Source: Quercus robur
Taxonomy: Eukaryota; Streptophyta; Magnoliopsida; Fagales; Fagaceae
Direction of reading: 5' to 3'
Assembly (NCBI RefSeq): GCF_932294415.1
Contig: NC_065544.1
Coordinates: 11,631,351 to 11,695,350, forward strand
Length of the DNA: 64,000 nucleotides
Made by a program: the position numbers and the translations under genes. Under the pieces are notes generated by a model, which did not search any database, was not told where the DNA came from, and saw only the letters and a program-made list of their open reading frames with translations. Below, piece by piece: positions 49,057 through 60,097 of the stretch (position 1 is its first letter; every line of letters begins with the position of its first letter).

Positions 49057-49480
49057 TTAAACTCGGGGGTGAGTGACCAACTTGAGTTTGTCAAATAAAG
49101 CATGAAAGTGAGCCGTAGGGAGTGGCCTCATAAAGATGTTTGCAAGCTGATCTTGAGAAGAGAACGAAAGCAATGGAAGAGAACTCTTAAGAAGATGATG
49201 TCGAGCAAGATGACAATCAATCTCGATGTACTTGGTTTGTTTGGGGAAGGCATCATTACAAGTGACATGAATTGCACTCTGATTGTCATTGTAAATGGGA
49301 GTAGCAGATGAAGTGGACACATCTAAATCATTCAGTAACCAACATAACCAACCAAATGAGTTTAGATGTGGTGTTAGCAAGGACACAATATTCATCTTTG
49401 GTACTAAAATGGGCCACAACGAACTGTTTTTTGCTTTGCAAGGATATTAGAAAGGAGCACAACAGACTAGCTCATTTGGT
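49057..49480 (-). mobile_element. Ty1/copia RNase H, 3' terminal fragment (frameshifted)
   Basis: The minus strand reads YNDNQSAIHVTCNDAFPKQT, followed by KYIEIDCHLARHHLL, then SSQDQLANIFMRPLP and KLKLVTHPRV. This is the diagnostic C-terminus of copia polyproteins (RNase H domain, consensus DNQSAI / KHIEIDCHF / DQLADIFTKPLP). Just upstream (49400-49470) the SKKQ...DEYCVLA motif continues in another frame, so a frameshift exists. Nothing of the rest of pol is present, so the copy is truncated. Confidence 0.85.
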
Positions 49481-49917
49481 GTACTACATAAAAGATGTCT
49501 GGACAAACGATAGTAAGATAAGCTAGTATGCTAACCAATTATTAATAGAAGATGGAATCAGGCAATGGTTCTCCACTGGAAAGAATCAAACAAGCATAAA
49601 GTTCGATAAGAGTATCAATAATCTTACTACCAGAAGACCAACTTGAGAAAAGATATCAGAGGTATACTTAATTTGGGTGAGACAGAATCCATAAAAAATC
49701 CATCACTAAATTTTAATGTAAATTGTGTAATCCTAGACCTAGCTTGGGATTAGTTTAATTTGAATGACTTGGAAATTTGAAAGGTAATGGTTGCTCTAAT
49801 AAATATTGTTCATGAATATGTACCTGTTTTATAGAGAGAGAGAGAGAGATTTTCACTAAACTACTCACCAAATTCAAAGTCAGAGCTAGCTCTTAGATTT
49901 TGTGTAGAAAGGAAATG

Positions 49918-50337
49918 TCAATGCCTTTTATTATGTGCATCGTAACAATTTATGAAACAAGCTTCCAAACGAAAAGGTTTTGTAAAACTCATACTTATGC
50001 AAAATATGAAACAATTTACTGCAACATCAAGCACTGGGTGTTTTAGATCCAACATCTTCCGCACAATGCAATTTGCGAAATGCTTTATAGCACATTCAAC
50101 ATATTTTTCACGATCTTCTTTATATCCATTTTCACAAATCTCCAACTCTACTAAAACGCAATTAATAAATTGTTTTTCAATAGTGTCAAGTTTAGAGGAA
50201 TGAGAAGTAGGGATTGGAAGTGAGGAGGAATGATAACGGGTAGTGGTCAAGTCATTAGCTTGCACTTTAACAGCAATAAAGATAATCGACTCCATTATTG
50301 CCACCATAAGTTTTATCATAAATCTACTAGCCATCAA
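49918..50337 (-). CDS. Small secreted cysteine-rich protein, 139 aa, unrecognised family
   Basis: One exon. Residues 1-27 (start MMASRFMIKL, then a hydrophobic run ending in VQA) look like a secretion signal. The mature part has exactly eight cysteines spaced C-x7-C-x13-C-x7-C-x18-C-x3-C-x13-C-x3-C. The second half (CFIFC ... CFINC) has the CX3C-x13-CX3C spacing of plant alpha-hairpinins. The first half has the same 13-residue loop but x7 spacing, also i/i+8 on a helix. A secreted defence or signalling peptide is a reasonable guess, but no family was identified and function is unknown. A 5'-identical, truncated copy lies at 53495-53773. The proximal sequence shared by both copies reaches at least 3 kb upstream. 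Confidence 0.6.
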   Translation of the reverse strand: MMASRFMIKLMVAIMESIIFIAVKVQANDLTTTRYHSSSLPIPTSHSSKLDTIEKQFINCVLVELEICENGYKEDREKYVECAIKHFANCIVRKMLDLKHPVLDVAVNCFIFCISMSFTKPFRLEACFINCYDAHNKRH

Positions 50338-51429
50338 TTTTCTCCTATCTTAGAATTTTCTTGTATTGAAGTTGAATTTAAAACAATAATGAGACTATAC
50401 ACAAAACACAATATACAATTGAATTATTACATCATTTACTATACATATAATTTAATATTTAAATTTATTGAACCTTTAAAAAATTGTTCTAATAAGTGTG
50501 GTTTAAGAATTAATAATAATGTGGTTTACCGTTTAAGTAATTTCCTTTTGCTTAGGTGACAAGATTTCATTATAATTTTTTACGAAAAAGAAATGTCTTC
50601 TGGCTTGGGTCACAACTCACAAGCCGCTCACCATAATTTTCTTTTTACGTAAATGTGATTCTTGATTCTTCACAAAAGTCAGGCATACTTGTAAGTTGTA
50701 AGAGTGCAATTGACTTCAAATGAACATTCGAGTAGGGATGTTCCAATAGTGACAATTTTAAAGGTTTGAAAGGCATGAATAAGAATAACACTTTGAAAAA
50801 ACTCCCTAGTTCAAGTCCGAGGAACAACACTTTGAAAAAACTCCCTGAACCAGCGATTTACCCCATTATGGGTCCACCCGTCTCGAATAGTGATTAGTCT
50901 CTAGTTGAAAGTTTTGAGAAAACATTGTGGGAAACCAAAAATAGAAATGCATGAATAACAAGTCATGTTAGGGTTTATGAAAGAAAAATATATTTGCTTA
51001 CAATTCTTGAAAACTTGATGAGACATTTAATTTGACACCAGTAGAATAAGTCAAACCAACAATTTTTTTTTTTTTTTTTTAAGATTTCAAATAGAGGTAA
51101 ATGCCTTGATTTAATATTTAAGCAAGGTAAAATGCTCTATGGTACAATATTTTCCTAAACAATTCTATTTAATTAATTGAAAAGTTGTTTAAAATTGTGA
51201 CTTTGATCAAATAAGATAGATCATAAGTTAAGACTTAAGTGGATTTTTTTTCCAAACTAATATGCCTTGGTTTGAATTATGAGATTCTAAGAGAGTTAGT
51301 AACTTAGTATATAATTAAGTATTTTTTAGCTTAGTAATGCATTTGAACAATATAACGGTTTAGTTTTATTCAGATTAACATGTGAAGAGGGCTATTATCC
51401 ACAAGTCATAATATATATATATTTTTTTT

Positions 51430-51805
51430 GGCAAATTACTATTTACTCACTTGTGGTTTGACTGAAATTTAAGTTATTTATTTGTGATTTGAAATTTGAT
51501 ACTTTACCTATCTGAGGTTTGACTGAAATTTAAGTTGCTTACTTATGGTTTAAAATCTCATGACGCAAGTGTTCTGCTGGATTATTTTTGATCTTATTTA
51601 ATCTTTTATTTTTATATTTTTTGTATTTTTGGAGAAGAGAGATATAAAAGTGGAACAAAATTACATATTTAGTTTTTTTTTTAACAGAGGTAGGTTACGA
51701 AACTCTAACTGAGCAAACCTTAGATGGGTAAAATGTCAAATTTCAAATCATAAGTAGGCAACTTAAATTTCGGCCAAACCACTAATGAGTAAGTTGTAAT
51801 TTACA
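51430..51805. repeat. Foldback element A, copy 1
   Basis: The left arm 'aaattactatttactcacttgtggtttgactgaaatttaagtt...' is repeated inverted at the right ('...aacttaaatttcggccaaaccactaatgagtaagttgtaattt'). The arms also share 'tttgaaatttga.a.tttaccta'. It is MITE-like, with no ORF. Confidence 0.75.
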
Positions 51806-51817
51806 TTTTTTTTTGAT

Positions 51818-52207
51818 AAATTGCACATTACACCCCTAAAGTTTGGGGGTGATTGGATTTTACATCCTGAAGTTTTAGAATTTGGATTTTAACCCTTGAA
51901 GTTTGGGATGTTTGGATTTTACATCCTAACATTTTTGAATTTGGGTTTTACCCCCTAAAATTTAGGGTTGTTTGAATTTTACACCCCCAAATTTTGAAAA
52001 TTTTAAGGTGTAAAATCCAAACACCCCAAAATTTTGGGGAATAAAATCCAAACACTCCTTAAATATAGGAGGTAAAATCCAAATTCTAAAACGTCAGAAT
52101 GTAAAATTCAAACATTTCCAAACTTTAGGAGGGTAAAATCCAAATTTTGAAAGTTCAGGGTGTAAAATCCAATCACTCTTAAACTTTAGGGGTGTAATTT
52201 GCAAATT
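51818..52207. repeat. Foldback element B, copy 1
   Basis: AAATTGCACATTACACCCCTAAAGTTTGGGGGTGATTGG at the left is inverted at the right end ('ccaatcactcttaaactttaggggtgtaatttgcaaatt'). The whole 390 bp is built from repeats of 'ttggattttaca.cctaaa.tt' in both directions, giving a long imperfect hairpin. No ORF. Confidence 0.8.
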
Positions 52208-52312
52208 ACTTTTCTTTTTAATGAATGCAAGTCACAATATATTAAATGAAGCATAAATTGGAAAAGGAACTACAAATAAAAATATTGTTAAAAAAAGTAA
52301 TGGGTTTTATGT

Positions 52313-52581
52313 CTTCAATTATGGAGGACTGTAAGCTCTTGATGAACCAAATCCCCCAAGCAACTATTAGACATGTCTATAGGGAAGCAAACAAAAGTGC
52401 AGACTGGCTTGCAAGTTTCGGGCTGAGCTTAGATTCTGATTTTGTGTCGTGGACCTGGTCCGCCTATGGACCTTATTTCTGTTCTAGAGGCTGATAGCCG
52501 TGGTCTGTATAGTAACAGACAGTGTTTTGATCCTGGTTTTGTTTCTTAGTTTTAATGTTATTCCGTATTCTACCAAAAAAA
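52313..52581 (+). mobile_element. 5'-truncated LINE insertion present only in copy 1
   Basis: The frame contains IMEDCKLLMNQIPQATIRHV, then YREANKSADWLASFG. This is the C-terminal end of the RNase H domain of plant L1-type LINEs. It is followed by a short 3' UTR and nine A. Copy 2 has the uninterrupted site (ttttatgt-gttgcgc-aagtca). Relative to it the insertion replaced seven bases (gttgcgc) and made no target duplication. Confidence 0.8.
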
Positions 52582-53494
52582 AAGTCATACTACCACATGC
52601 ACGAAAAGACAAAAATTGTTAGGATACATACAGAGGTGGCCACACAAAGGTTGTACGTAAATATAAATGAAGACTTACCAAAAAAAAAAGGTTACATTAT
52701 CAATGATATACCTACAATAATAACATATCACAATTAATAAAAAAGGACAAACGCCACATCGACACCAAATCAAATGAGACAAAACTTTTTTTTAAATTTT
52801 TTTTGAGAAGTAATCAAATGAGACCGTCTAACTGGCAAAAAGATGGTAGTACAAATTATACTGTACGTAACATACTCTCTTATGTAATATGGAATAATTA
52901 CCCATATTTCTTTTTTATTTTTTAAAAACATGCACACAAGGGAGAAAGAATGATGTTTTAACTTCTAATACCCCGTGGTTTTAACGGACTGACTGGTTTA
53001 ATTGGGAATCGAACACTAAGGGTCTGTTTGGTTTAGACATGACTCAGTTTTCATAACTTAGTATTCATAACTCATAACTCATAACTCAAACTCAAAACAT
53101 ATAACTCAAAAACCACTATCATTCAAAAACTCCAAAATTTTTGTTTGGTAACAAAACCCAGTCATATATCTCAACTTTTAAGTCCACCTTTTGCCAAAAT
53201 GGTGGAGCCCACTGATCAGTCTTTTTCAACTGTCTTCTTCCCTTACCTACGTGACTCTACACGAAGAACATGAAATCCACACCCAAACCTAGTTTCATCA
53301 CCACTACTAACGACAAACCCAGATTCCACTACCATCTACACCACCAACAGTCGCACAAAAAATCCAAAAGAATGCACAGGAAACCCACAACCACAACCAA
53401 AAATCCAAACCCACCAACAGCCCTCAACCACAATCACAACCTTCCACAAAAAATCCAAACGAATGTACAAACAACCCCCACCACTGCCCAAACC

Positions 53495-53527
53495 TCACCA
53501 ACCACAACTAAAAATCCAAACGAATGT
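53495..53527. repeat. Filler sequence at the duplication junction
   Basis: 33 bp between the end of copy 1 homology and the start of copy 2. Its last part, AAAAATCCAAACGAATGT, repeats the sequence at about 53449-53467, so the join looks like templated repair. Confidence 0.8.
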
Positions 53528-53773
53528 ACATTCAACATATTTTTCATGATCTTCTTTATATCCATTTTCACAAATCTCCAACTCTAATAAAACGCAATTA
53601 ATAAATTGTATTTCAATAGTGTCAAGTTTAGAGGAATGAGAAATAGGGATTGATAGTGAGGAGGGATGATAATGGGTAGTGGTCAAGTCATTAGCTTGCA
53701 CTTTAACAGCAATAAAGATAATCGACTCCATTATTGCCACCATAAGTTTTATCATAAATCTACTGGCCATCAA
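53495..53773 (-). pseudogene. Truncated copy of the cysteine-rich secreted protein
   Basis: The first 82 codons match 49918-50337 with a few substitutions: the signal peptide, the linker and cysteines 1-3. The duplication breakpoint lies just after the third cysteine. The frame then runs through the junction filler for ten new residues (TFVWIFSCGW) and stops. The second CX3C hairpin is missing. The full promoter-side sequence was copied, so it may still be transcribed, but the protein is not expected to keep the parent fold. Confidence 0.8.
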
Positions 53774-54861
53774 TTTTCTCCTATCTTAGAATTTTCTTGT
53801 ATTGAAGTTGAATTTAAAACAATAATGAGACTATACACAAAACACAATATACAATTGAATTATTACATCATTTACTATACATATAATTTAATATTTAAAT
53901 TTATTGAACCTTTAAAAATTTGTTCTAATAAGTGTGGTTTAAGAATTAATAATAATGTGGCTTACCGTTTAAGTAATTTCCTTTTGCTTAGGTGACAAGA
54001 TTTCATTATAATTTTTTACGAAAAAGAAATGTCTTCTGGCTTGGGTCACAACTCACAAGCCGCTCACCATAATTTTCTTTTTACGTAAATGTGATTCTTG
54101 ATTCTTCACAAAAGTCAAGCATACTTGTAAGTTGTAAGAGTGCAATTGACTTCAAATGAACATTTGAGTAGGGATGTTCCAATAGTGACAATTTTAAAGG
54201 TTTGAAAGGCATGAATAAGAATAACACTTTGAAAAAACTCCCTAGTTCAAGTCCGAGGAACAACACTTTGAAAAAATTCCCTGGACCAGCGATTTACCCC
54301 ATTATGGGTCCACCCGTCTCGAATAGTGATTAGTCTCTAATTGAAAGTTTTGAGAAAACATTGTGGGAAACCAAAAATAGAAATGCATGAATAACAAGTT
54401 ATGTTAGGGTTTATGAAAGAAAAATATATTTGCTTACAATTCTTGAAAACTTGATGAGACATTTAATTTGACACCAGTAGAATAAGTCAAACCAACAATT
54501 TTTTTTTTTTTTTTTTAAGATTTCAAATAGAGGTAAATGCCTTGATTTAATATTTAAGCAAGGTAAAATGCTCTATGGTACAATATTTTCCTAAACAATT
54601 CTATTTAATTAATTGAAAAGTTGTTTAAAATTGTGACTTTGATCAAATAAGATAGATCATAAGTTAAGACTTAAGTGGATTTTTTTTCCAAACTAATATG
54701 CCTTGGTTTGAATTATGAGATTCTAAGAGAGTTAGTAACTTAGTATATAATTAAGTATTTTTTAGCTTAGTAATGCATTTGAACAATATAACGGTTTAGT
54801 TTTATTCGGATTAACATGTGAAGAGGGCTATTATCCACAAGTCATAATTTTTTTTTTTTTT

Positions 54862-55236
54862 GGAAAATTACTATTTACTCACTTGTGGTTTGACTGAAAT
54901 TTAAGTTACTTATTTGTGATTTGAAATTTGATACTTTACCTATCTGAGGTTTGACTGAAATTTAAGTTGCTTACTTATGGTTTAAAATCTCATGACGCAA
55001 GTGTTCTGCTGGATTATTTTTGATCTTATTTAATCTTTTATTTTTATATTTTTTGTGTTTTTGGAGAAGAGAGATATAAAAGTGGAACAAAATTACATAT
55101 TTAGTTCTGTTTTTAACAGAGGTAGGTTACGAAACTCTAACTGAGCTAACCTTAGGTGGGTAAAATGTCAAATTTCAAACCATAAGTAGGCAACTTAAAT
55201 TTCGGCCAAACCACTGATGAGTAAGTTGTAATTTAC
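54862..55236. repeat. Foldback element A, copy 2
   Basis: Copy of the element at 51430-51805 carried by the segmental duplication. The T run at its left is longer and one (AT)n stretch is missing. Confidence 0.75.
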
Positions 55237-55249
55237 ATTTTTTTTTGGT

Positions 55250-55630
55250 AAATTGCACATTACACCCCTAAAGTTTGGGGGTGATTGGATTTTACATCCT
55301 GAAGTTTTTAGAATTTGGATTTTAACCCTTGAAGTTTGGATTTTACATCCTAACATTTTAGAATTTGGATTTTACACCCTAAAATTTAGGGTTGTTTGAA
55401 TTTTAAACCCCCAAATTTTGAAAATTTTAAGTTGTAAAATCCAAACACCCCAAAACTTAGGGAATAAAATCCAAACACTCCTTAAATATAGGAGGTAAAA
55501 TCCAAATTCTAAAACGTCAGGATGTAAAATTCAAACATTTCCAAACTTCAGGAGGGTAAAATCCAAATTTTGAAAGTTCAGGGTGTAAAATCCAATCACT
55601 CTTAAGCTTTAGGAGTGTAATTTGCAATTT
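55250..55630. repeat. Foldback element B, copy 2
   Basis: Copy of the element at 51818-52207, with a small deletion near 55335 (the 'gatgtttg' phrase is missing) and scattered base changes. Confidence 0.75.
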
Positions 55631-56680
55631 ACTTTTCTTTTTAATGAATGCAAGTCACAATATATTAAATGAAGCATAAATTGGAAAAGGAACTACAAAT
55701 AAAAATATTGTTAAAAAAAGTAATGGGTTTTATGTGTTGCGCAAGTCAGACTACCACATGCACGAAAAGACAAAAATTGTTAGGATACATACAGAGGTGG
55801 CCACACAAAGGTTGTACGTAAATATAAATGAAGACTAACCAAAAAAAAAAAATGTTACATTATCAATGATATACCTACAATTATAACATATCACAATTAA
55901 TAAAAAAGGACAAACGCCACATCGACACCAAATCAAATGAGACAAAACTTTTTTTAAATTTTTTTTTGAGAAGTAATCAAACGAGACCGTCTAACTAGCA
56001 AAAAGATGGTAGTACAAATTATATTGTACGTAACATACTCTCTTATGCAATATGCAATATGCAATATGGAATAATTACCTATATTTCTTTTTTATTTTTT
56101 AAAAACACGCACACAAGGGAGAAAGAATGATGTTTTAACTTCTAATACCCCGTGGTTTTAACGATTGGTTTAATTGGGAATCGGACACTAAGGGCCCGTT
56201 TGGTTTAGACATGACTCAGTTTTCATAACTCAGTATTCATAACTCATAACTCATAACTCATAACTCAAACTCAAAACACATAACTCATAACTCAAAACCC
56301 ACTATCACTCAAAAACTCCAAAATTTTTGTTTGGTAACAAAACCCAGTCATATATCTCAACTTTTAAGTCCACCTTTTACCAAAATGGTGGAGCCCATTG
56401 ATCAGTCTTTTTCAACTGTCTTCTTCCCTTACCCACGTGACTCTACACGAAGAACATGAAATCCACACCCAAACCTAGTTTCATCACTACTACCAACGAC
56501 AAACCTAGATTCCACTACCATCTACACCACCAACAATCGCACAAAAAATCCAAAAGAATGCACAGGAAACCCACAACCACAACCAAAAATCCAAACCCAC
56601 CAACAGCCCTTAACCACAATCACAACCTTCCACAAAAAATCCAAACGAATGTACAAACAACCTCCACCATTGCCCAAACC

Positions 56681-58400
56681 ACAAACATAACAAACCCAAA
56701 CTCAGAAATAAACACTCAGAAAACCAAAACAGCATCAATTACATAACTAAAATTTAATATAAATAATATTTACAATTCATCCTAAGTTGTCAAAAACTTT
56801 GTAGTTGAATTGGCACCTCCTCATGCACAAAGTACTTGGGGGTTTAAGGGAGGAAAAAGAGTTCAAGCTATGAGGTAATTTTTTAAAGAAAATAAAAGTG
56901 TGAGATACACAGTAAGTAGAATTTTCTTACTTGGGCATGGGAATGAGCAACTTTAAGAAAATATTACTTTCTTTTACGTGGATACAGAAACTTTTCATAG
57001 AACAATATGGTTCTTTATGAGCAACAACATCCTATTATTTAATAATTCACATCAAAATATCCCTTGGTCCTTCCACTCATGGTAAACGTTTATACCCTGT
57101 TTACTGAGTTGTATTCTTAGGACTGAGGACCCCTTCTTTAGGGCGACTCTCTTTAGAACCTATGACTTTTAAGGCTCCCTCTTTGGAACTATCACCGAGA
57201 ATGCTCCCTCTATGGAGGGACTCTAGGGAGTCCCAATTAGTGCACCACCCCTTATTTGAGACTGTCCCCTCTCTAGGACTAAAATACAGTATCATGCCAC
57301 TACTCACGACTTATCTTGAGGTTTTAAAATTATGTTTTAAAGTGCTAATAACAAGTATGTTTCAAAGCTAATCATTTTGATAGATATATATATACACACA
57401 CACGCTATCAATATCATGGTACTTTTATTCAGCCAAAAAAATATATATATATATCATGGTACTTTTCAATTATTACAAGTTTAAACGAACAAATTTTCAA
57501 ATCACTTATAAAACATCATGAAGAATTAAATAGTTATTTCTCAAAAAGAGAAACATCTCAACCTGAACAATTTCGCAAGTATTCATAATCACTAATTACA
57601 ATTTTTTCTAACACTCTGAGTAAATTGAGCAATAAATTTCTCAAAGCAAATCATAGATTTTAGAAACATCTATACAATTGAGATGCTTCATTGAACACAT
57701 TAGAATTTAGCTTGTCCCATTAAATTTCTTTGTAAAATGTATAATTGCTCAAATTTTTCCCAATGTCATAACAAGATACTAAGCAAAATATTTGAATACC
57801 AGCAGTGCCCTTATTTTCTTACAAAACAATAAGTTTGAGAAAACTAGTATGTCTTTAGAAAAATCCCAGATTTGCAAATTCTACTTACCTCATAAAGTCA
57901 ACTAAATTTACCATGAGTGTCAATGAGTGAGCACCACATTATTAGCAAGTCAAACAAGTTACTAGGTTTCATCACCAGGTATCTCGAAACCTAAAAGCAC
58001 AAGCGTTGAGCCCACTAAGAACAATATCTCCATAAGTTAAAAAGATACTCTAAATCAAATTGATTGTCCTAAAGCCTAATCCTACTAGCTTAGGGTCAAG
58101 GACTCACACTCCCATTTGGGAGTCCAAACAACCATAATCGTAATTCTCATTTTAGTAATTTTATTTGGTTAGATTGTAACTAGGATGATAGAGATGTAAT
58201 TTTATTTCTTTGGATTGTAACTAGGATTCGATGTCATATACATTCTCATTTTGGACCAATGTAATTTATTTTCAATTTAATATAGTTGAAAGTTTTTTTA
58301 ATTTTTTGGTAATAAATTAAGTGGTACTCCATTGCAAGTCCTTTGATTTAATAAGACAAGTCTATAATAGAATATCTACCATTAGATTCACTATCAGGGG
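56681..58400. other. Intergenic, no gene recognised
   Basis: 57100-57310 has an unusual set of short near-repeats (GGAC/GGGACT, 'ctccctct.tgga', 'gagaatgctccctctatggaggg') with local hairpin potential and a 68-codon minus ORF of no known family. 57385-57470 holds TA/CA microsatellites around a repeated 'tatcatggtactttt'. Confidence 0.35.
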
Positions 58401-58689
58401 ATCCAAATAATCTTGGTCATCTTAGGTAACAATTCTTACACCGCCTCCTTAACCATTTTGGATTTTTATGAGATAAGGTTTCACAGGAGTGAATAACACT
58501 CACTGACTGATTTTTCACCATTTCACTTGAAATTGAGAAGGTCTGGTAGTTTCTAGAGCTTTCTTTTCCTTCCAATGTGCTGCTCTTTCTTGAACTTCCT
58601 TTGATATCTACAAGTGAATAAATTTGAATCCCCATGTTACTATTGAATCATTGCATTAGATTGAACTTAAAATATGTCTTAAGAAGGGA

Positions 58690-59200
58690 TAGCTCCCATG
58701 TTCCCAGTGTTGGAAGCAGAGGGGTTAACTTTATGCACTCCAGTTTGAGAAATGCTAGAATTGATGGGTTTGGATGTATTCTCACCTGGCTTATCTTCAC
58801 TTAAGAATGCATGAACTGGATTCACTATGCTTATGGACTCGTGGTTTATACTTTATAGCAGCCATGACATTATCTTGAGTTGGGGTATCTTTTGGAGAAG
58901 CCCACATGGTTTGGCTTTCATTGTCAACCCCCAAGTCCTTATCTCCAGGAACAGTGACGGGTTTGGATTCTGTCTACTAGCTAGCGTTTGGGATTGTTAA
59001 AAAGTGTGGTCGGCTTTTCCAATTCAAATTGGGTTTCAGGACAAGAATGGAGGTTAATTGGGTAGTGTGGATTGTCAACTGGGATTTAGTTAGGTTCCTG
59101 AATATGGACGGCTTTGAAGTGGGTTTTGCCACCTAAAGTTTTAACAAACGTAATCATTGCATTATTGGTGTTGGAGTCTTTGATAGCAAGAAAGGTATCA
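58690..59200 (-). mobile_element. Degenerate coding relic, probably LINE ORF1
   Basis: On the minus strand, around 59080-59200, the frame reads ACDTFLAIKDSNTNNAMITF, then VKTLGGKTHFKAVHIQEPN. Further down, across stops, come KPVTVPGDKDLGVDNESQTM, then WASPKDTPTQDN and NTSKPINSSISQTGVHKVNP. A nucleic-acid-binding block followed by a Ser/Pro/Asn-rich linker fits ORF1 of plant L1-type LINEs, but the zinc knuckle was not seen, so this is tentative. The minus ORF at 58417-58635 may be part of the same debris. Confidence 0.35.
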
Positions 59201-60097
59201 CATGCATAAACTATATACATCTTGAAAGAAATTGTGCATATATCCAGTATATTAGATAATTATTAGAATCCACATTGCAGTGGTTTCCAGCTTCCACTTC
59301 AATTTGGATTTTCATATACTTGTTCGTACCCAAAATATTGTGGTTGAGAAATCAATCTCTAAAACCACTGTTTCGCATTCATTTTTAAAATGGCAGCCCT
59401 TGACAACCCCGGACATTCCACGGACCAGACTGAGCTCAAAACTCCAATGTTTAGCAAGAGAATAAAGACTTGCATTGAGTCCAGGGCACAACACAAACAT
59501 GAAACATAACCAGAATGACCACGTCACTCCTTTGTTCTCATCAGCTCCCCCCAAAGAACAAAGAGGGAGTTAAAAGGATGCTTCAGACAATTTTTTTTTT
59601 TTTTTTTTCACAACTTAGTGGTGATAAGTTATGACTAGTACAACATTACTTTTATTGCACATTAATCACAATTATTAAAGTAACCTATTGCGATTGTGAT
59701 TGATACAAAATAAAAGTGGTGTTAGGCACACAAAAAATGTTACAAGGGGAAGAGGAAGATGGATTGGGGGTCAAAGTGGTCTGTTGGTTCTCAAAGTAAC
59801 TGTCATTTATTATAAATATAAGACCCAAAAAAAACCTGTACATACTGAGGAAATGGAGTATTGTGTTTCTGTCTTTCCCTTTACGCCAAGGTCAAAGAAA
59901 AGAAGAAATATGCCATTCTACCTAATACAGCTGTACAGACTGATCATGATCTCAGCTACAAGGGGATCTACAAAAATTGACAGAAGCATTTCATATTTAG
60001 CTCTTTAAGTTTGTTTCTTTGGAATAGTGAGTACCTATTCAAATTCACAAGCAATGCAACCAAATAGCATAAGTGAGCTACATGCTGCAATGGTAGG
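59201..60097. other. Region downstream of the bromodomain gene
   Basis: Contains a T run (59590-59609) and probably the 3' UTR of the bromodomain gene next to 60098. The minus ORF at 59312-59554 is not recognised. Confidence 0.4.

Larger units (their letters stand above)
50092..53494. repeat. Tandem segmental duplication, copy 1
   Basis: From ACATTCAACATATTTTTC (50092) to GCCCAAACC (53494) this segment matches 53528-56680 at a constant offset of 3436 bp up to 52312 and then, after a 269-bp insertion unique to this copy, at 3186 bp. Divergence is small, with a few percent mismatches by eye. It contains the 5' part of the cysteine-rich gene with its upstream region, two foldback elements, a LINE insertion, and a CCA-rich stretch (53260-53490). 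Confidence 0.93.
53528..56680. repeat. Tandem segmental duplication, copy 2
   Basis: Head-to-tail copy of 50092-53494 without the LINE insertion. It ends at GCCCAAACC (56680), beyond which the sequence is unique (acaaacataacaaaccc...). It has small differences such as an extra 'gcaatat' repeat at 56048-56066 and 'ataactcataactc' repeats at 56231-56290. Confidence 0.93.

Noticed and set aside
53270..53587. Thr/Pro/His/Asn-rich ORF (also at 56456-56746, 2995-3219, 19739-20084)
   Set aside because: CCA/ACC/AAT-rich simple sequence typical of the interiors of non-autonomous elements here; no domain and no codon constraint visible.
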